The position numbers and the translations under genes were made by a program. Of a stretch of 64,000 nt of DNA, positions 12,171 to 20,904 are shown in pieces (within the stretch, counting starts at the first letter, position 1; the number at the start of each line of letters is the position of its first letter). The notes beneath the pieces were generated by a model. That model searched no databases, had not been told where the DNA came from, and was given only the letters and a program-made list of their open reading frames with translations. The stretch comes from Monosporascus cannonballus. Taxonomy: Eukaryota; Ascomycota; Sordariomycetes; Xylariales. Location: positions 166,004-230,003 of the forward strand of contig QJNS01000124.1 of the NCBI GenBank assembly GCA_004154925.1, read 5' to 3'.

Positions 12171-12744
12171 ATGGCTCGAACCACAGACGGATCCGCCCGC
12201 AGCGGGCTTTCGCCCTTCCTGCTCTTCAGCAATATTGTGACCTGGATCTCCGCCGTGATCGTGATGGGCATTGTATCGTACTTCATCTCGCAGAGCACCT
12301 ACTACGTGGGCCGTCACCTAATCTACGTGGAAGTCATCGTATGTCCCCCCCGCCATCCCATTCTTTCCCCAGAAGCCGAGACACGGCAAAGCAAGCAGCC
12401 GCTGACGCAGCATTTTCCACAGTCCGTCCTCACGGTTGCGTTCTTCGTGGCCTCTTTCCTCCTCGGCAGGTCCCCCGGTTACTCCCTACTATTCAACATA
12501 ATCTTCTCGTATCTCTGGCTTGTCGCCGTCGTCTTCACCGCCGAGAGCTGGAGCCACTCGGGCGCCGGCGTGCTGCCCCACACCGTCGAGGCGTTCTCCT
12601 TCATTGCCTTGTACGTGGATATATCCCCTGCTAGATGTATTCAGATTTGTGCTGACTCCTAGCCTCAGCTTCTTCCTGGTCTTCAACATCCTCCACGACT
12701 GGAACCTCGGCTTCGGAGGTGCCCGAGCGAGGTCGGCTGTGTGA
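12171..12744 (+). CDS. MARVEL-like four-helix membrane protein, three exons
   Basis: Proposed structure is join(12171..12338, 12423..12610, 12663..12744), 145 residues. Intron 1 (84 bp) starts GTATGT and ends TTCCACAG; intron 2 (52 bp) starts GTACGT and ends ACTCCTAG. An acceptor 6 bp further downstream would also keep frame. The protein begins MARTTDGSARSG and has four hydrophobic spans at roughly residues 14-40, 57-74, 80-100 and 112-134, with a short polar loop (TAESWSHSG) before the last. This topology and the SNIVTWISAVIVMGI start fit fungal MARVEL-domain proteins, which are integral membrane proteins of poorly defined role. No damaged codons are seen, so it may be expressed. The C-terminal tail (GGARARSAV) is short. 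Confidence 0.65.
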
Positions 12745-13289
12745 GATCCTCGACCGAAGGAATCTTACGACGATGGAAAAGGGGTAGCGAAATACCCCCG
12801 CTACTCCGGCTGAACTAGACTTACATACGTACTGTGCGTTGGTACGCATTATACCGGGAAGCGAAGGTGGAGTGATGAATTATGCTTAATGATATATGTA
12901 CTCTGAGCTTTCTTGGTTACTGGAGGAAGGGAGCCTAGCGATGCACTAGAGGGCGGCGACTCGAAACGGAACGAATAACGATTAGACATGTTCTTTATTC
13001 AATGTATTATTAACACTTTTAATGAATATTATCCGTGAACATTCGGCGTCTCTGACAGGTACTTTCATTAATTCCTACGAAGCAGGAGATTCGCCAGTTC
13101 AAGGCAGACGAGTAGAGCAGAGATCTCCTTGGGCTTTACTTAGCCGGTCCAAGCCCGGGTCCTCCACTAGCAACTTGGCGGTCGGGCCGTCCTGGTCAAC
13201 ATCAAGCATCGCATCGCAGGCATTCCGGCGTCTCAACTGGTTCAATTATTATTATTCAATAGTGGGACGCGCCGTTCCGCACCAGCGCC
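12745..13289. other. 3' flank of the MARVEL-like gene; nothing recognised
   Basis: One plus-strand open frame at 13022-13309 is not supported by any motif. No repeat end was found. Confidence 0.4.
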
Positions 13290-14756
13290 GTTCTCAATGC
13301 CACATCTAAAGCCTTACCAGCGGAGCTCTTCAACGTTAGGGCCTATCTTGGGGATAAAGTTCTGCAGCTCAGGGATATGCTCGCCTTGGCAAGAACCTGC
13401 ACCACCTATTAAATCGCAAACCCGCACCTCTACCGCTTTAATATAAAGCATGGGCGCTCGTCTGCCCCTTCTGGGCTGTTAAAAACTCACAGCTTAGGAC
13501 GATGCGTAGAGCTTTGGAGCTCGGAGCCGATCCCAACACAGTAGGCCCCGACCCTGGCGAGTCACCGCAGGAGTTGTTCGACGCCGCGACTGGGAAGGGA
13601 AGAGGCAGAGGATAATATACCTACGGGTCCCCCCCCCCCGCTATGCCACCAGAGCGGGAGACGATAAGGTGGTCAATCTGCTCCCCGATTACGGAGCGAA
13701 GACCGATGTCCCATCACGATGCCTCTGTGTCTGCCAGGAACATCGGAATGGTGGTAGGCCACGTGACTTTCCAGACCACATTGTTACGAGGGCAGGCCAC
13801 TGTGGCCTGTCGAACCACCTCGTTGGCTCTTTGCATCACGCCGTTTGCCGGGGCCATGTAGCCGTAGCCACTATCCTCATCGAACCGAGGCGCTCCTACG
13901 CGGATGGCCTATGAAGCCGTGAAGGTACAATATGGACCTTCCCTCCTTCATTGCGCCTCGGCTCATGGCCTGGAGAGCCTCGTGCGCCGTCCTCTAGAGA
14001 AAGATACCCCGTTACTCGAAAAGGGAAAAGACAGTCCATTGGATTATACTAGCGAGTCCTGGAATCCCGAAGGCGTTATCCGATGCCTCTTATCCGCAGG
14101 CGCGATCTGGACGAGGAGAATCGAGAAACCTATTTGACCCACATAGTCCGTGCTTTTGAAGTGGGAAATTTTCAACGGCAATATATATACCTATTGAGAG
14201 CGGGCGCTCAAACGGGCCAGCCCGAGCCCCAGCCTAACAGAATCTTCCCTTTTCGCAGGCCGCCGCGTCTTCCCTACGCCGTTTGTGATAGATAATTTCC
14301 TTGGATCGACTCCTACCCCCGCCTCAGCGTGCTCGGGACAAAGAACGGCTCGCCTTCGTCCGAGCCTCGATAGAGGAGTTTGGGTAGAATGTTAATGAGA
14401 CTTTCTGCTACAGGGATGGCGAGCCAGTGATTTCGCCACTTACCATTGCGATGGTTGGAGACAGAGAATTAGGTGGGGGCTCCAGTGATATCCCCTCCAC
14501 CTGTGCGAATCCCGACCTCACCGAGCTGCTCCCCAATGCCGGCGGAGACCCGCACCATGCCGATGTGTCTGGTTACACGCCTTGGGCGTTGGTGGTGTCG
14601 CGGATTGTATACGATTACGATGAACGTCTAGCGGATGACCTAATAATAGACCGCAAGCTAGAGAGTGATGCTTTGGAGATCATTTCCATGCTGCTGAGAT
14701 TCGGAGTTCGACTTGACAAGGCGAATGGGTTTCCAGATAATGTAGCGAGGTGAGTG
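13290..14756 (+). pseudogene. Ankyrin-repeat protein with F-box-like N-terminus, frameshifted
   Basis: At about 13309 the plus strand reads LPAELFNVRAYLGDK and LRDMLALARTC, then a TAA, then IANPHLYRFNIKHG, an F-box-like start common in fungal ankyrin proteins. In another frame it continues WAVKNSQLRTMRRALELGAD (13466-13540), then VNLLPDYGAKTD (from 13669), LHHAVCRGHVAVATILIE, LLHCASAHGLESLVRR, GVIRCLLSAGA (to about 14105) and LLRAGAQTG, and finally TIAMVGDRE, ADVSGYTPWALV and ISMLLRFGVRLDKANG (14427-14753). At least four frame changes separate these blocks, and the splice sites needed to join them are not evident. I read it as a pseudogene decayed by indels. A poly-C run at 13629-13641 may be one site. 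Confidence 0.65.
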
Positions 14757-14915
14757 ATGGGTGAGTTAGAGAGCAAGATTGCTCGCCGGAAATGAAGAAA
14801 TCGAGGAGGGCAGTCCATTTTCAGGCTATAATTATCAAATATTTCGGAGCAACGGACTTAATTGGTGTATATTCTGATATGTTCTCTGTTGTATTAATGT
14901 TGTCTACAGCAAGTA
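14757..14915. other. Spacer between the ankyrin pseudogene and the Fot1/pogo element
   Basis: Short spacer ending in the TA dinucleotide (14914-14915) at which the DNA transposon is inserted. Confidence 0.5.
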
Positions 14916-15665
14916 GTGTCCCCCACCCACTTCCTGAATTTACCCACTTCCTGAATCGGATTTTCGCTCCTTCAACACCCACCCCTTTTATCAACACTCC
15001 CCAATAACTCAACCCACACAACGTCTCTGAAGCTCTAACTTGGAATGGGGCCTGAAGATGAATATCGTATGCAGCAGGCCTTAGCAGAAGTTGCTGCGGG
15101 CGCTCAGCAGAAAGTAACGGCTAACAAATGGAATGTAACAGAGAGCACCCTGTCCATGCGAAAAATAAAGGCGCCCGATCCCACGCTTAAGGCCATTAAC
15201 ACCAACAAGTCCTTAGCCCTTTACAACAAAACGAACTTATGAAATGGATATTGGATGAAAAAGGCGGCGGCAGGACGCCGTACGACTTCGAAATACGTCA
15301 AATGGCAGAATTTATCAACCAAGCAAATAGGGGTGTACATTCCTTTAGGAAACATTGGGTTAAACGCTTTATCAACCGTCACCCAACGCTCCAAAAGAAG
15401 TTACAAAAGTCCCTCGAAGCCTCCCACGCGTCTTTCGACCTTCCCAATAAAATCCGAAACATCCAACAACGGTTCAAAGTTATCGTTCGCGAGCTAAAAA
15501 TCAAGGACGAAAATATCGTAAATATGGACGAGATAAGCGTACAGGAGGGCGAAACCAGGAAAAGGAGGGTATTTGGAAACGTCCTTACGAAACGTGGACC
15601 TCGAAAAGTCTCCGAAGGAACAACTTAGGTGACAATAATCGAAGCTATTACGGCTAACAGGTAAC
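14916..15665 (+). mobile_element. Fot1/pogo-type DNA transposon, left part
   Basis: After a TA at 14914-14915 the element begins GTGTCCCCCACCC and contains two short direct repeats of ACCCACTTCCTGAAT within the first 44 bp. The same 44-bp end occurs inverted at 45580-45622, followed by TA. The transposase frame starts about 130 bp inside. The element is cut at 15665 by the LTR of chromovirus C, so its right part is missing here or lies on the far side of the nest. Confidence 0.75.
15045..15660 (+). pseudogene. Fot1/pogo transposase, N-terminal half, broken
   Basis: Starting MGPEDEYRMQQALAEV, the frame carries a helix-turn-helix region and then shifts near 15200 into the frame reading VLSPLQQNELMKWIL. 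From there a CENP-B-like DNA-binding segment follows (RQMAEFINQANRGVHSFRKH, WVKRFINRHP). The start of the DDE catalytic domain is NMDEISVQEGETRKRR, where the Asp of NMDE is the first catalytic residue, then VFGNVLTKRGPRKVSEGTT. A TAG replaces the expected Trp at about 15626 and the sequence stops at 15665. The protein should be about 500 residues, so more than half is absent. It is non-functional. Confidence 0.8.
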
Positions 15666-15741
15666 TGTTATGACCTAACAGGTTGCGGCCTCGGAAAATG
15701 GTCGCAACAAGTAAGCCATGTGGGTCGAGTCACGTAACGGC

Positions 15742-15813
15742 TCGACAGGATCTATCGTAAAGCCCATAGAGCCAGGGTCGACAGGATCTATCGTAAAGCC
15801 CATAAAGCCAGGC
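15742..15813 (+). repeat. 36-bp tandem repeat in U3 of the C LTR
   Basis: Two units begin TCGACAGGATCTATCGTAAA at 15742 and 15778, differing at two positions, and a third partial unit starts at 15814. The position corresponds to the 35-bp tandem repeat of the A LTR, but the sequence is unrelated. Promoter-proximal U3 repeats of this kind can act as enhancers in LTR elements (inference). Confidence 0.8.
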
Positions 15814-15840
15814 TCGACAGGGCCGGGAGAACCAAGTATA

Positions 15841-16702
15841 AGGCGGCACCCCGATCAACGCCCAACCCCCCCAACGCGCCGCCATTTCCCATACAAAATC
15901 AACAAAACTGCATATTTATAACTAATTAACAAAAATAGGTATTAAGAAACGGACAACGAAATAACAATTAAAACCTTAAAATCAGAGGATATATCGAATA
16001 TCATTGAAAAATATTCATATTTATAGCAAGAAAATTATGTTTAAAGTTGACAAAATCTAACGTTAACATTTTTACATACAAATTGTACGGCAAAATGTTA
16101 AGATCAGAAGAATAAACTTATTTATAAATAAATACGTAATAAAAATAACTAAAAATAAAGATTTCTTATTAAATTTAACTTAAGTTATTTTTTATAAAGT
16201 ATCAAAATATTATTTATATATACGTATTATTCGTTACGTTATTATTATTTGAAAACATAGTATCATTTTTTTCATACAAAATATTCTTTACTTTTATTTC
16301 ACTTTTGCGTTTTATATTATATCTTTATATTTAATAAAGATATTAAAAATTAGGTACTCTAACTATATAGCTTTTATAAACAAATAATAATTGTTTAAAT
16401 ATCTTTTTAATATATTTTAAATTGAAAAAGTTATTAATTTCCTTCTTAGTATATATAAAATGTATGATCAAACGTAATTTCAAATAAAATAAAATATCTA
16501 AAAATATTACATAATTATTGCAATTTTTTAATTATGCTTAGTCAGTAAAAGCCTTAAAACTAATAATAGTATTAAAGGCCGCTTATTTCTCTGATTTCTA
16601 TTCGAATTTTAAAGTATTATTGAAAATATAGCGATTTTGCCGATTTTGTATAGGAAATCGCCGACGTGTTGAGAGAGTAGGGCGTTGATCGGGGTGCCGC
16701 CT
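15841..16702. mobile_element. 862-bp inverted-repeat element with TA target duplication
   Basis: Terminal inverted repeats of about 60 bp are present: the left starts AGGCGGCACCCCGATCAACG, and the right ends with its reverse complement at 16702. The two share the first 23 bp exactly and then diverge mostly by transitions up to CATACAAAATC. TA flanks both sides (15839-15840, 16703-16704), as for Tc1/mariner/pogo transposons. The interior (15905-16635) is AT-rich, RIP-like and has no readable transposase, so it is a non-autonomous or internally decayed copy. It sits inside the LTR of C, so it inserted after C. Confidence 0.75.
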
Positions 16703-16891
16703 TAATACGTTTACAATTTCCATAATTTAAATAATTTTAGGTTATAATAATAATTCGTTACCTAAAACGCCCTTATTATTACGAAACGTAATAGGTTATT
16801 ATATTTATTACTTAATTTTCTACTATATTTCAGTTAATCTAAACCCATACAAATAAAATTTAATAATTAGTTAAGCCACTTATCTGTTATA

Positions 16892-17834
16892 CGTTATAAG
16901 CTTTTATTTAATTGTATCGTTAAACTTTGAGCAATATCGCCGACACTATGTTTACTAATAAGCAGTTCGAACAGCCTACTTATTAAGTCCTTAATAACTC
17001 GGATATCGGAATAGAATCTAAGAAGAAAAAGAAATAACTTTGTCTTTTTCGTAAGAAAGTTTTTCGACGCCTAAATGCTATGAACGAACGTATTATTTAG
17101 TTTTTAAAAATAATAATAACCTTACGACGTTCTTTTAAGACGCCTATAAGAAGTTTAAGAAAAAAGAAAAAATTTCTGAAACTGAAAAACCTTTTCGTAC
17201 GAATTAAGTTATTTAATAAAATTTTACTAAAAAATCGGGAAAAGCTTTTAAACCTCCTAAGCTAAAACATTTTAACGGAATTTCGACCAAATTATAATTA
17301 TTTTTGATTTAGTACTAAGCATATTTTAAGTACTTCCTTATTCGATTAATTACATTTATTATGTAAATCGAATTCGTAATCGAACGAATTACCAGAAATG
17401 CAATTATTTAATTCGAACTCGCTATAAAGAAGTATGTTATTTTGCTAATCAAAAACGAAACTCGAAAATAATACGAATATATAACGATTATAAATAATTT
17501 TTGTAAATATTAATAAAGGCCTTCGGATTAATAAATAAAAAAAATAAAAGTCGAAATAAAAATCTAATAATTACGATAAAGAAAATCAGCATTTAATTAC
17601 GGCAGCACGTTCGTTTAATCAGCTTTTAAGTTAAATTAAGAATAAGAAATATTAATAGCTAAATTATTCGATAACCTGAAGAAAAATATAAATTTTTTTA
17701 AAATTTAATGAACTTAATTATTTATCAGATTATATTGCAATAATAATTAAGATTAACGATTAATAATACGCCTAGCGTATTAAAAGTACTAAAGAAAAAA
17801 ATAACAACAAATCCCGATATACGATTAATACTAG
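16892..17834 (+). pseudogene. gag of element C, N-terminal part
   Basis: After an LTR-adjacent leader similar to that of A and E (CGTTATAAGCTTTTATTTA), the plus strand contains a capsid-like region around PPKLKHFNG, YFKYFLIRLI, SAFNYGSTFV and LIAKLFDNLKKNI. Many stops are of RIP type. The frame is cut by insertion of A after ACTAG (17830-17834). Confidence 0.65.
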
Positions 17835-18221
17835 TGTTATGACCCAACGGGCCACGGTCTCCAGAAACGGTCTGCCACGACCTAACCATAAGTGCGCGGC
17901 GGGGCAAGTTACGTAATGGATCATTAACTTACTGGTAGTGAGCCAGTAAGCCGGATTACTAACTTATTAGTGGTGAGCTAGTGAGCCGGATTACTAATTT
18001 ACGAATAATAATCCAGTTAATAGAAATAGGATATATATGCTTATTATTTTTATAATTTAGATAATTTCAGCTTACAATATAACATTATTACCTAAAGCAT
18101 TTTTGGAATTATAAAACGTAATATATTATTATATTTATTATTCAAATTCTTACGATATTCCTATTAATATAAACCCGTCGACTTAACGTTTAATAATTAA
18201 TTAAACGGTATAGCCGTTATA
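17835..18221 (+). repeat. 5' LTR of element A
   Basis: It starts TGTTATGACCCAACGGG and ends GCCGTTATA. Its GC-normal first part contains a 35-bp tandem repeat; the second part is the shared R/U5 region. Confidence 0.88.
17925..17994 (+). repeat. 35-bp tandem repeat in U3 of the A LTR
   Basis: Two units start TAACTTACTGGTAGTGAGCC (17925) and TAACTTATTAGTGGTGAGC (17960), each ending GAGCCGGATTAC or close to it. A third partial unit follows. The same duplication is present in the 3' LTR around 31488-31560. Confidence 0.8.
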
Positions 18222-19580
18222 CGTTACAAATTTTTGTTTAGTAATACCGTCAAATTCTAAATAATATTTAATATTGTCAAAATATCGATTAGCATTTAGG
18301 AAACCTTTATTTAATAGTTTTAGGCTCGAATTCGGAAACTGAAGAAAGAAATTCGATAACTTAGGGCTACGCCATTTGCCTAACCTTTTTTTGTCCGCAT
18401 AAAACCTAAAAAACCAGAACTTTACGATAAGAAAAGTAATTTTTAGATTTTTTTAATTTAGGTACGAATTTATTTTCGTTTTTTAAACCTTAATAGCTTA
18501 ACGAATATGGTCCTAGCATTAAAAATATACCTAATAGAAAATACAGTTAATTAATTTAAGCCTATTATAAGAAATTTCTTAGAAATAAAAAAAATTAATA
18601 AAAAGAATTTTATTAATAAAATTTTTTAATTTTATACCAATTTCGAAAATAAAATATGCGATAATTTCGGTAATCCGAATAAAGAACGATTAACGGTTTA
18701 ATAATTTTTGTAATTTCGATAAAGAAATTTGCGTTTAAATATGCCGTAACCTTTAAAACTTTTGCGGCTAAGGCCGGATAAAAAAATAATAAGGCCGACG
18801 CCCTTATTAACATATTTTATAAACAGTTAAAAAATAATATAAAAAATAAGATTATTCGAATTAAACGATTAATTGCCTTAAATTAATATATTGTAAAAAT
18901 AATTAAAATTAATAACTAATAATTTAAAAAACAATAAAAAAAGATAATATGCCTTACGTTTAAGATATAATAAATTTAACTAAAAAAACGAAATGTATTC
19001 TTTATTTTTTATGGAACGACATTAGAACTTATGGAATTCGGTATTACTTATATATAAGATTAAAACCTGATTAAATGCTTTAATTACGACAAAATAGGAT
19101 ATAAGGTTTATAAATGCAAAAAATCCAAAAAATTACGGCAAAATAATTAAACCCTTAATTTAGAAAAATAATCCAGAAATAATTAAAAAAATAATAACAA
19201 AATTATTAATATAATCCAGGTCAAATATATATTACGCTTATAACAAAAGATTTAATAAGGATTATTCCGATAAAAAATTCGATAAGGAATGCGAAAAGCT
19301 AGAAAGTTAGCTTAATAAGCATTATAGGTATAGTAAAAAATATTACGAAAATAGTTACGCAAATACCGGAACTAGATAGAAAAAGTTTATCCCGGAATAC
19401 CTGATCGGTATGGCAGAATATATGCTATATACTGTCGACGACGAGAATATCCCGATTACGAAAAATAAAAATAACGTATTTATAAATAAATTACCTATAT
19501 ATATTATAAGAGATTTAATTTTTCAAATCGTACCGGAAATAATAAGAACGATAAGTAATAATATCGATAATTTCGACTTA
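18222..19580 (+). pseudogene. gag of element A
   Basis: RIP-damaged capsid-like sequence is followed by a zinc knuckle at about 19072-19115 reading KCFNYDKIGYKVYKCK, the CCHC form with two Cys or Gly positions changed. The conserved C-terminal segment (GMAEYMLYTVDDEN, IPITKNKNNVF, VYIIRDLIFQIVPEI) then runs to a stop near 19580. Gag would package RNA and build the particle in an intact element. Confidence 0.75.
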
Positions 19581-19741
19581 TAATCCTAGAAAATATCTAA
19601 TAATTAGCCGAAATAAAAAGCTGGCCTAAAAAAAAGTAATATCCGTAAAAAAACCCTTTTTATTATTATGGATAATATAACTATTAAACGGAAAAGAAAT
19701 TAATCCAACGTACGATAAAAAAGCATTATTAAAAAGTTATT

Positions 19742-20160
19742 TGTAACGAACCTGTCATATATCCACCTGGAGGTATGAGCAGTATCCGAAAAGGGTCTTG
19801 ATTTGCAGGTAACAATAGGGCGAAGAATGATTCAGTGGTCTATTCGTTAAAGAGATTTAAAGACTTTTCCCTCAATTAGAGAACGGTGCAATTACCTTTG
19901 GATTAAGAGCTTAGATTAATAGCTAAGGAGCGAAATTAAGTAGGTGCTATTTATATAAAAAACCGATTTATTATATATCCTAATTCCTTAAAGTAAGTAT
20001 ATCGTAAATCTATGTGATTTACGTAATTTGATTAATTTACCAAATCACTTAAATCATTTTGTTTTGGCCAAGAATTCCTTTCCGGAATTTTGCCGTAGCA
20101 GGCCTACGTTAGGCCTTAAAAGTTAATCTTTTCGAAATAAGAATCTTTGTTCCTATAATA
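19742..20160 (-). repeat. 3' LTR of element N (left copy)
   Basis: The 419 bp align along their whole length with 26564-26982. Differences are overwhelmingly C/T and G/A, for example the terminal TGTAACA reads TATAATA here. Purine-rich sequence on the minus strand directly inside it (A-run at 20161-20175) could be the polypurine tract. Confidence 0.9.
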
Positions 20161-20342
20161 TTATTTTTTTTTTAAGGATTTTTATCTTAAAAATAAAAAG
20201 CCGTAAATGGCCACTTTAATTAATTAAAAAATCTTAGGAACTTTTAATTAATTTTTATTATGTTAGGCCGTATTCAAAAGGAAAAAAAAAATCTCGCCTA
20301 AATTAACGCAAAATACGTAATAATTGTATAAATTTTATCGAG

Positions 20343-20888
20343 AAATTTGGTTTTAAGGTTGTCGTTTGTTCGAATTATGTCTGTTTTGGGGAATTCGATT
20401 GCTTTTACGTAATGGATATTCCAAGTTATAATTATTGTATCTGTTATTAACGTTCGGTTTACGACGTATTAGATATAAATTTTTTGGTAAAAATTAGGGA
20501 AAAACGTAAGCGTTTATAAAAAGAATAATGCGAAGTAAAGGATAAGTTGATGGAGCTTTTTGGTCGGTTAAAACGTTTACGTTTTTAGCAGGATATTTTA
20601 TAAAAAAAGGCCTTTGTTATCTTAAAGGAAGGTTACGAAATAGATTAATTGGAAAAATAGGAAAAATTGAAGGAGGAATAATGATGCATAAAAACGGAAT
20701 AAGTACGGCTCGTTTCCGAGATAGACGCCATTGTAAAGGTGTTTATTTTTTTCGATTGGAACGCCGTAGGGTTGGATTTGAACGGGGGACCGTTATCGCC
20801 TGCGACCTTGGCCGTATTGGAGACGGTTGGTCAGGATTCTGGCGGTGGAACGTCTTAACCAGGTTTATCGCATTCGTTAAATGGTTAA
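20343..20888 (+). pseudogene. Antisense accessory ORF of element N, 182 codons in one frame
   Basis: On the strand opposite pol, a single frame is open from 20343 to a stop at 20886-20888 except for TAA/TAG/TGA codons of the RIP type. It contains a Cys-containing segment (VVVCSNYVC, EFDCFYVMD, YNYCICY) and a basic coiled-coil region (VKIREKRKRL, KDKLMELFGRLKRLRF, KKAFVILKEGYEID). A linker (RLVSEIDAIVK) and an Ala/Gly/Ser C-terminus (LSPATLAVLETVGQDSGGG) follow. The arrangement matches ORFs at the same place in A, B, C and D. A possible start ATG lies further left at 20259 in another frame. Similar proteins occur, from memory, as unnamed fungal proteins; their role is unknown. Another open frame at 20681-20920 is its shadow. 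Confidence 0.6.
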
Positions 20889-20904
20889 ATGGTTCCTATA
20901 TGTT

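Larger units (their letters stand above)
15666..16891 (+). repeat. 5' LTR of element C, interrupted by an inverted-repeat element
   Basis: It starts TGTTATGACCTAACAGG and ends CTGTTATA. Without the 862-bp insertion and its TA duplication the LTR is about 362 bp. The segment 16705-16891 aligns with the R/U5 part of the other LTRs (TTTCCATAATTT, TTCGTTACCTAAAACG). The left part, 15666-15838, retains normal GC content and a tandem repeat. Confidence 0.75.
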
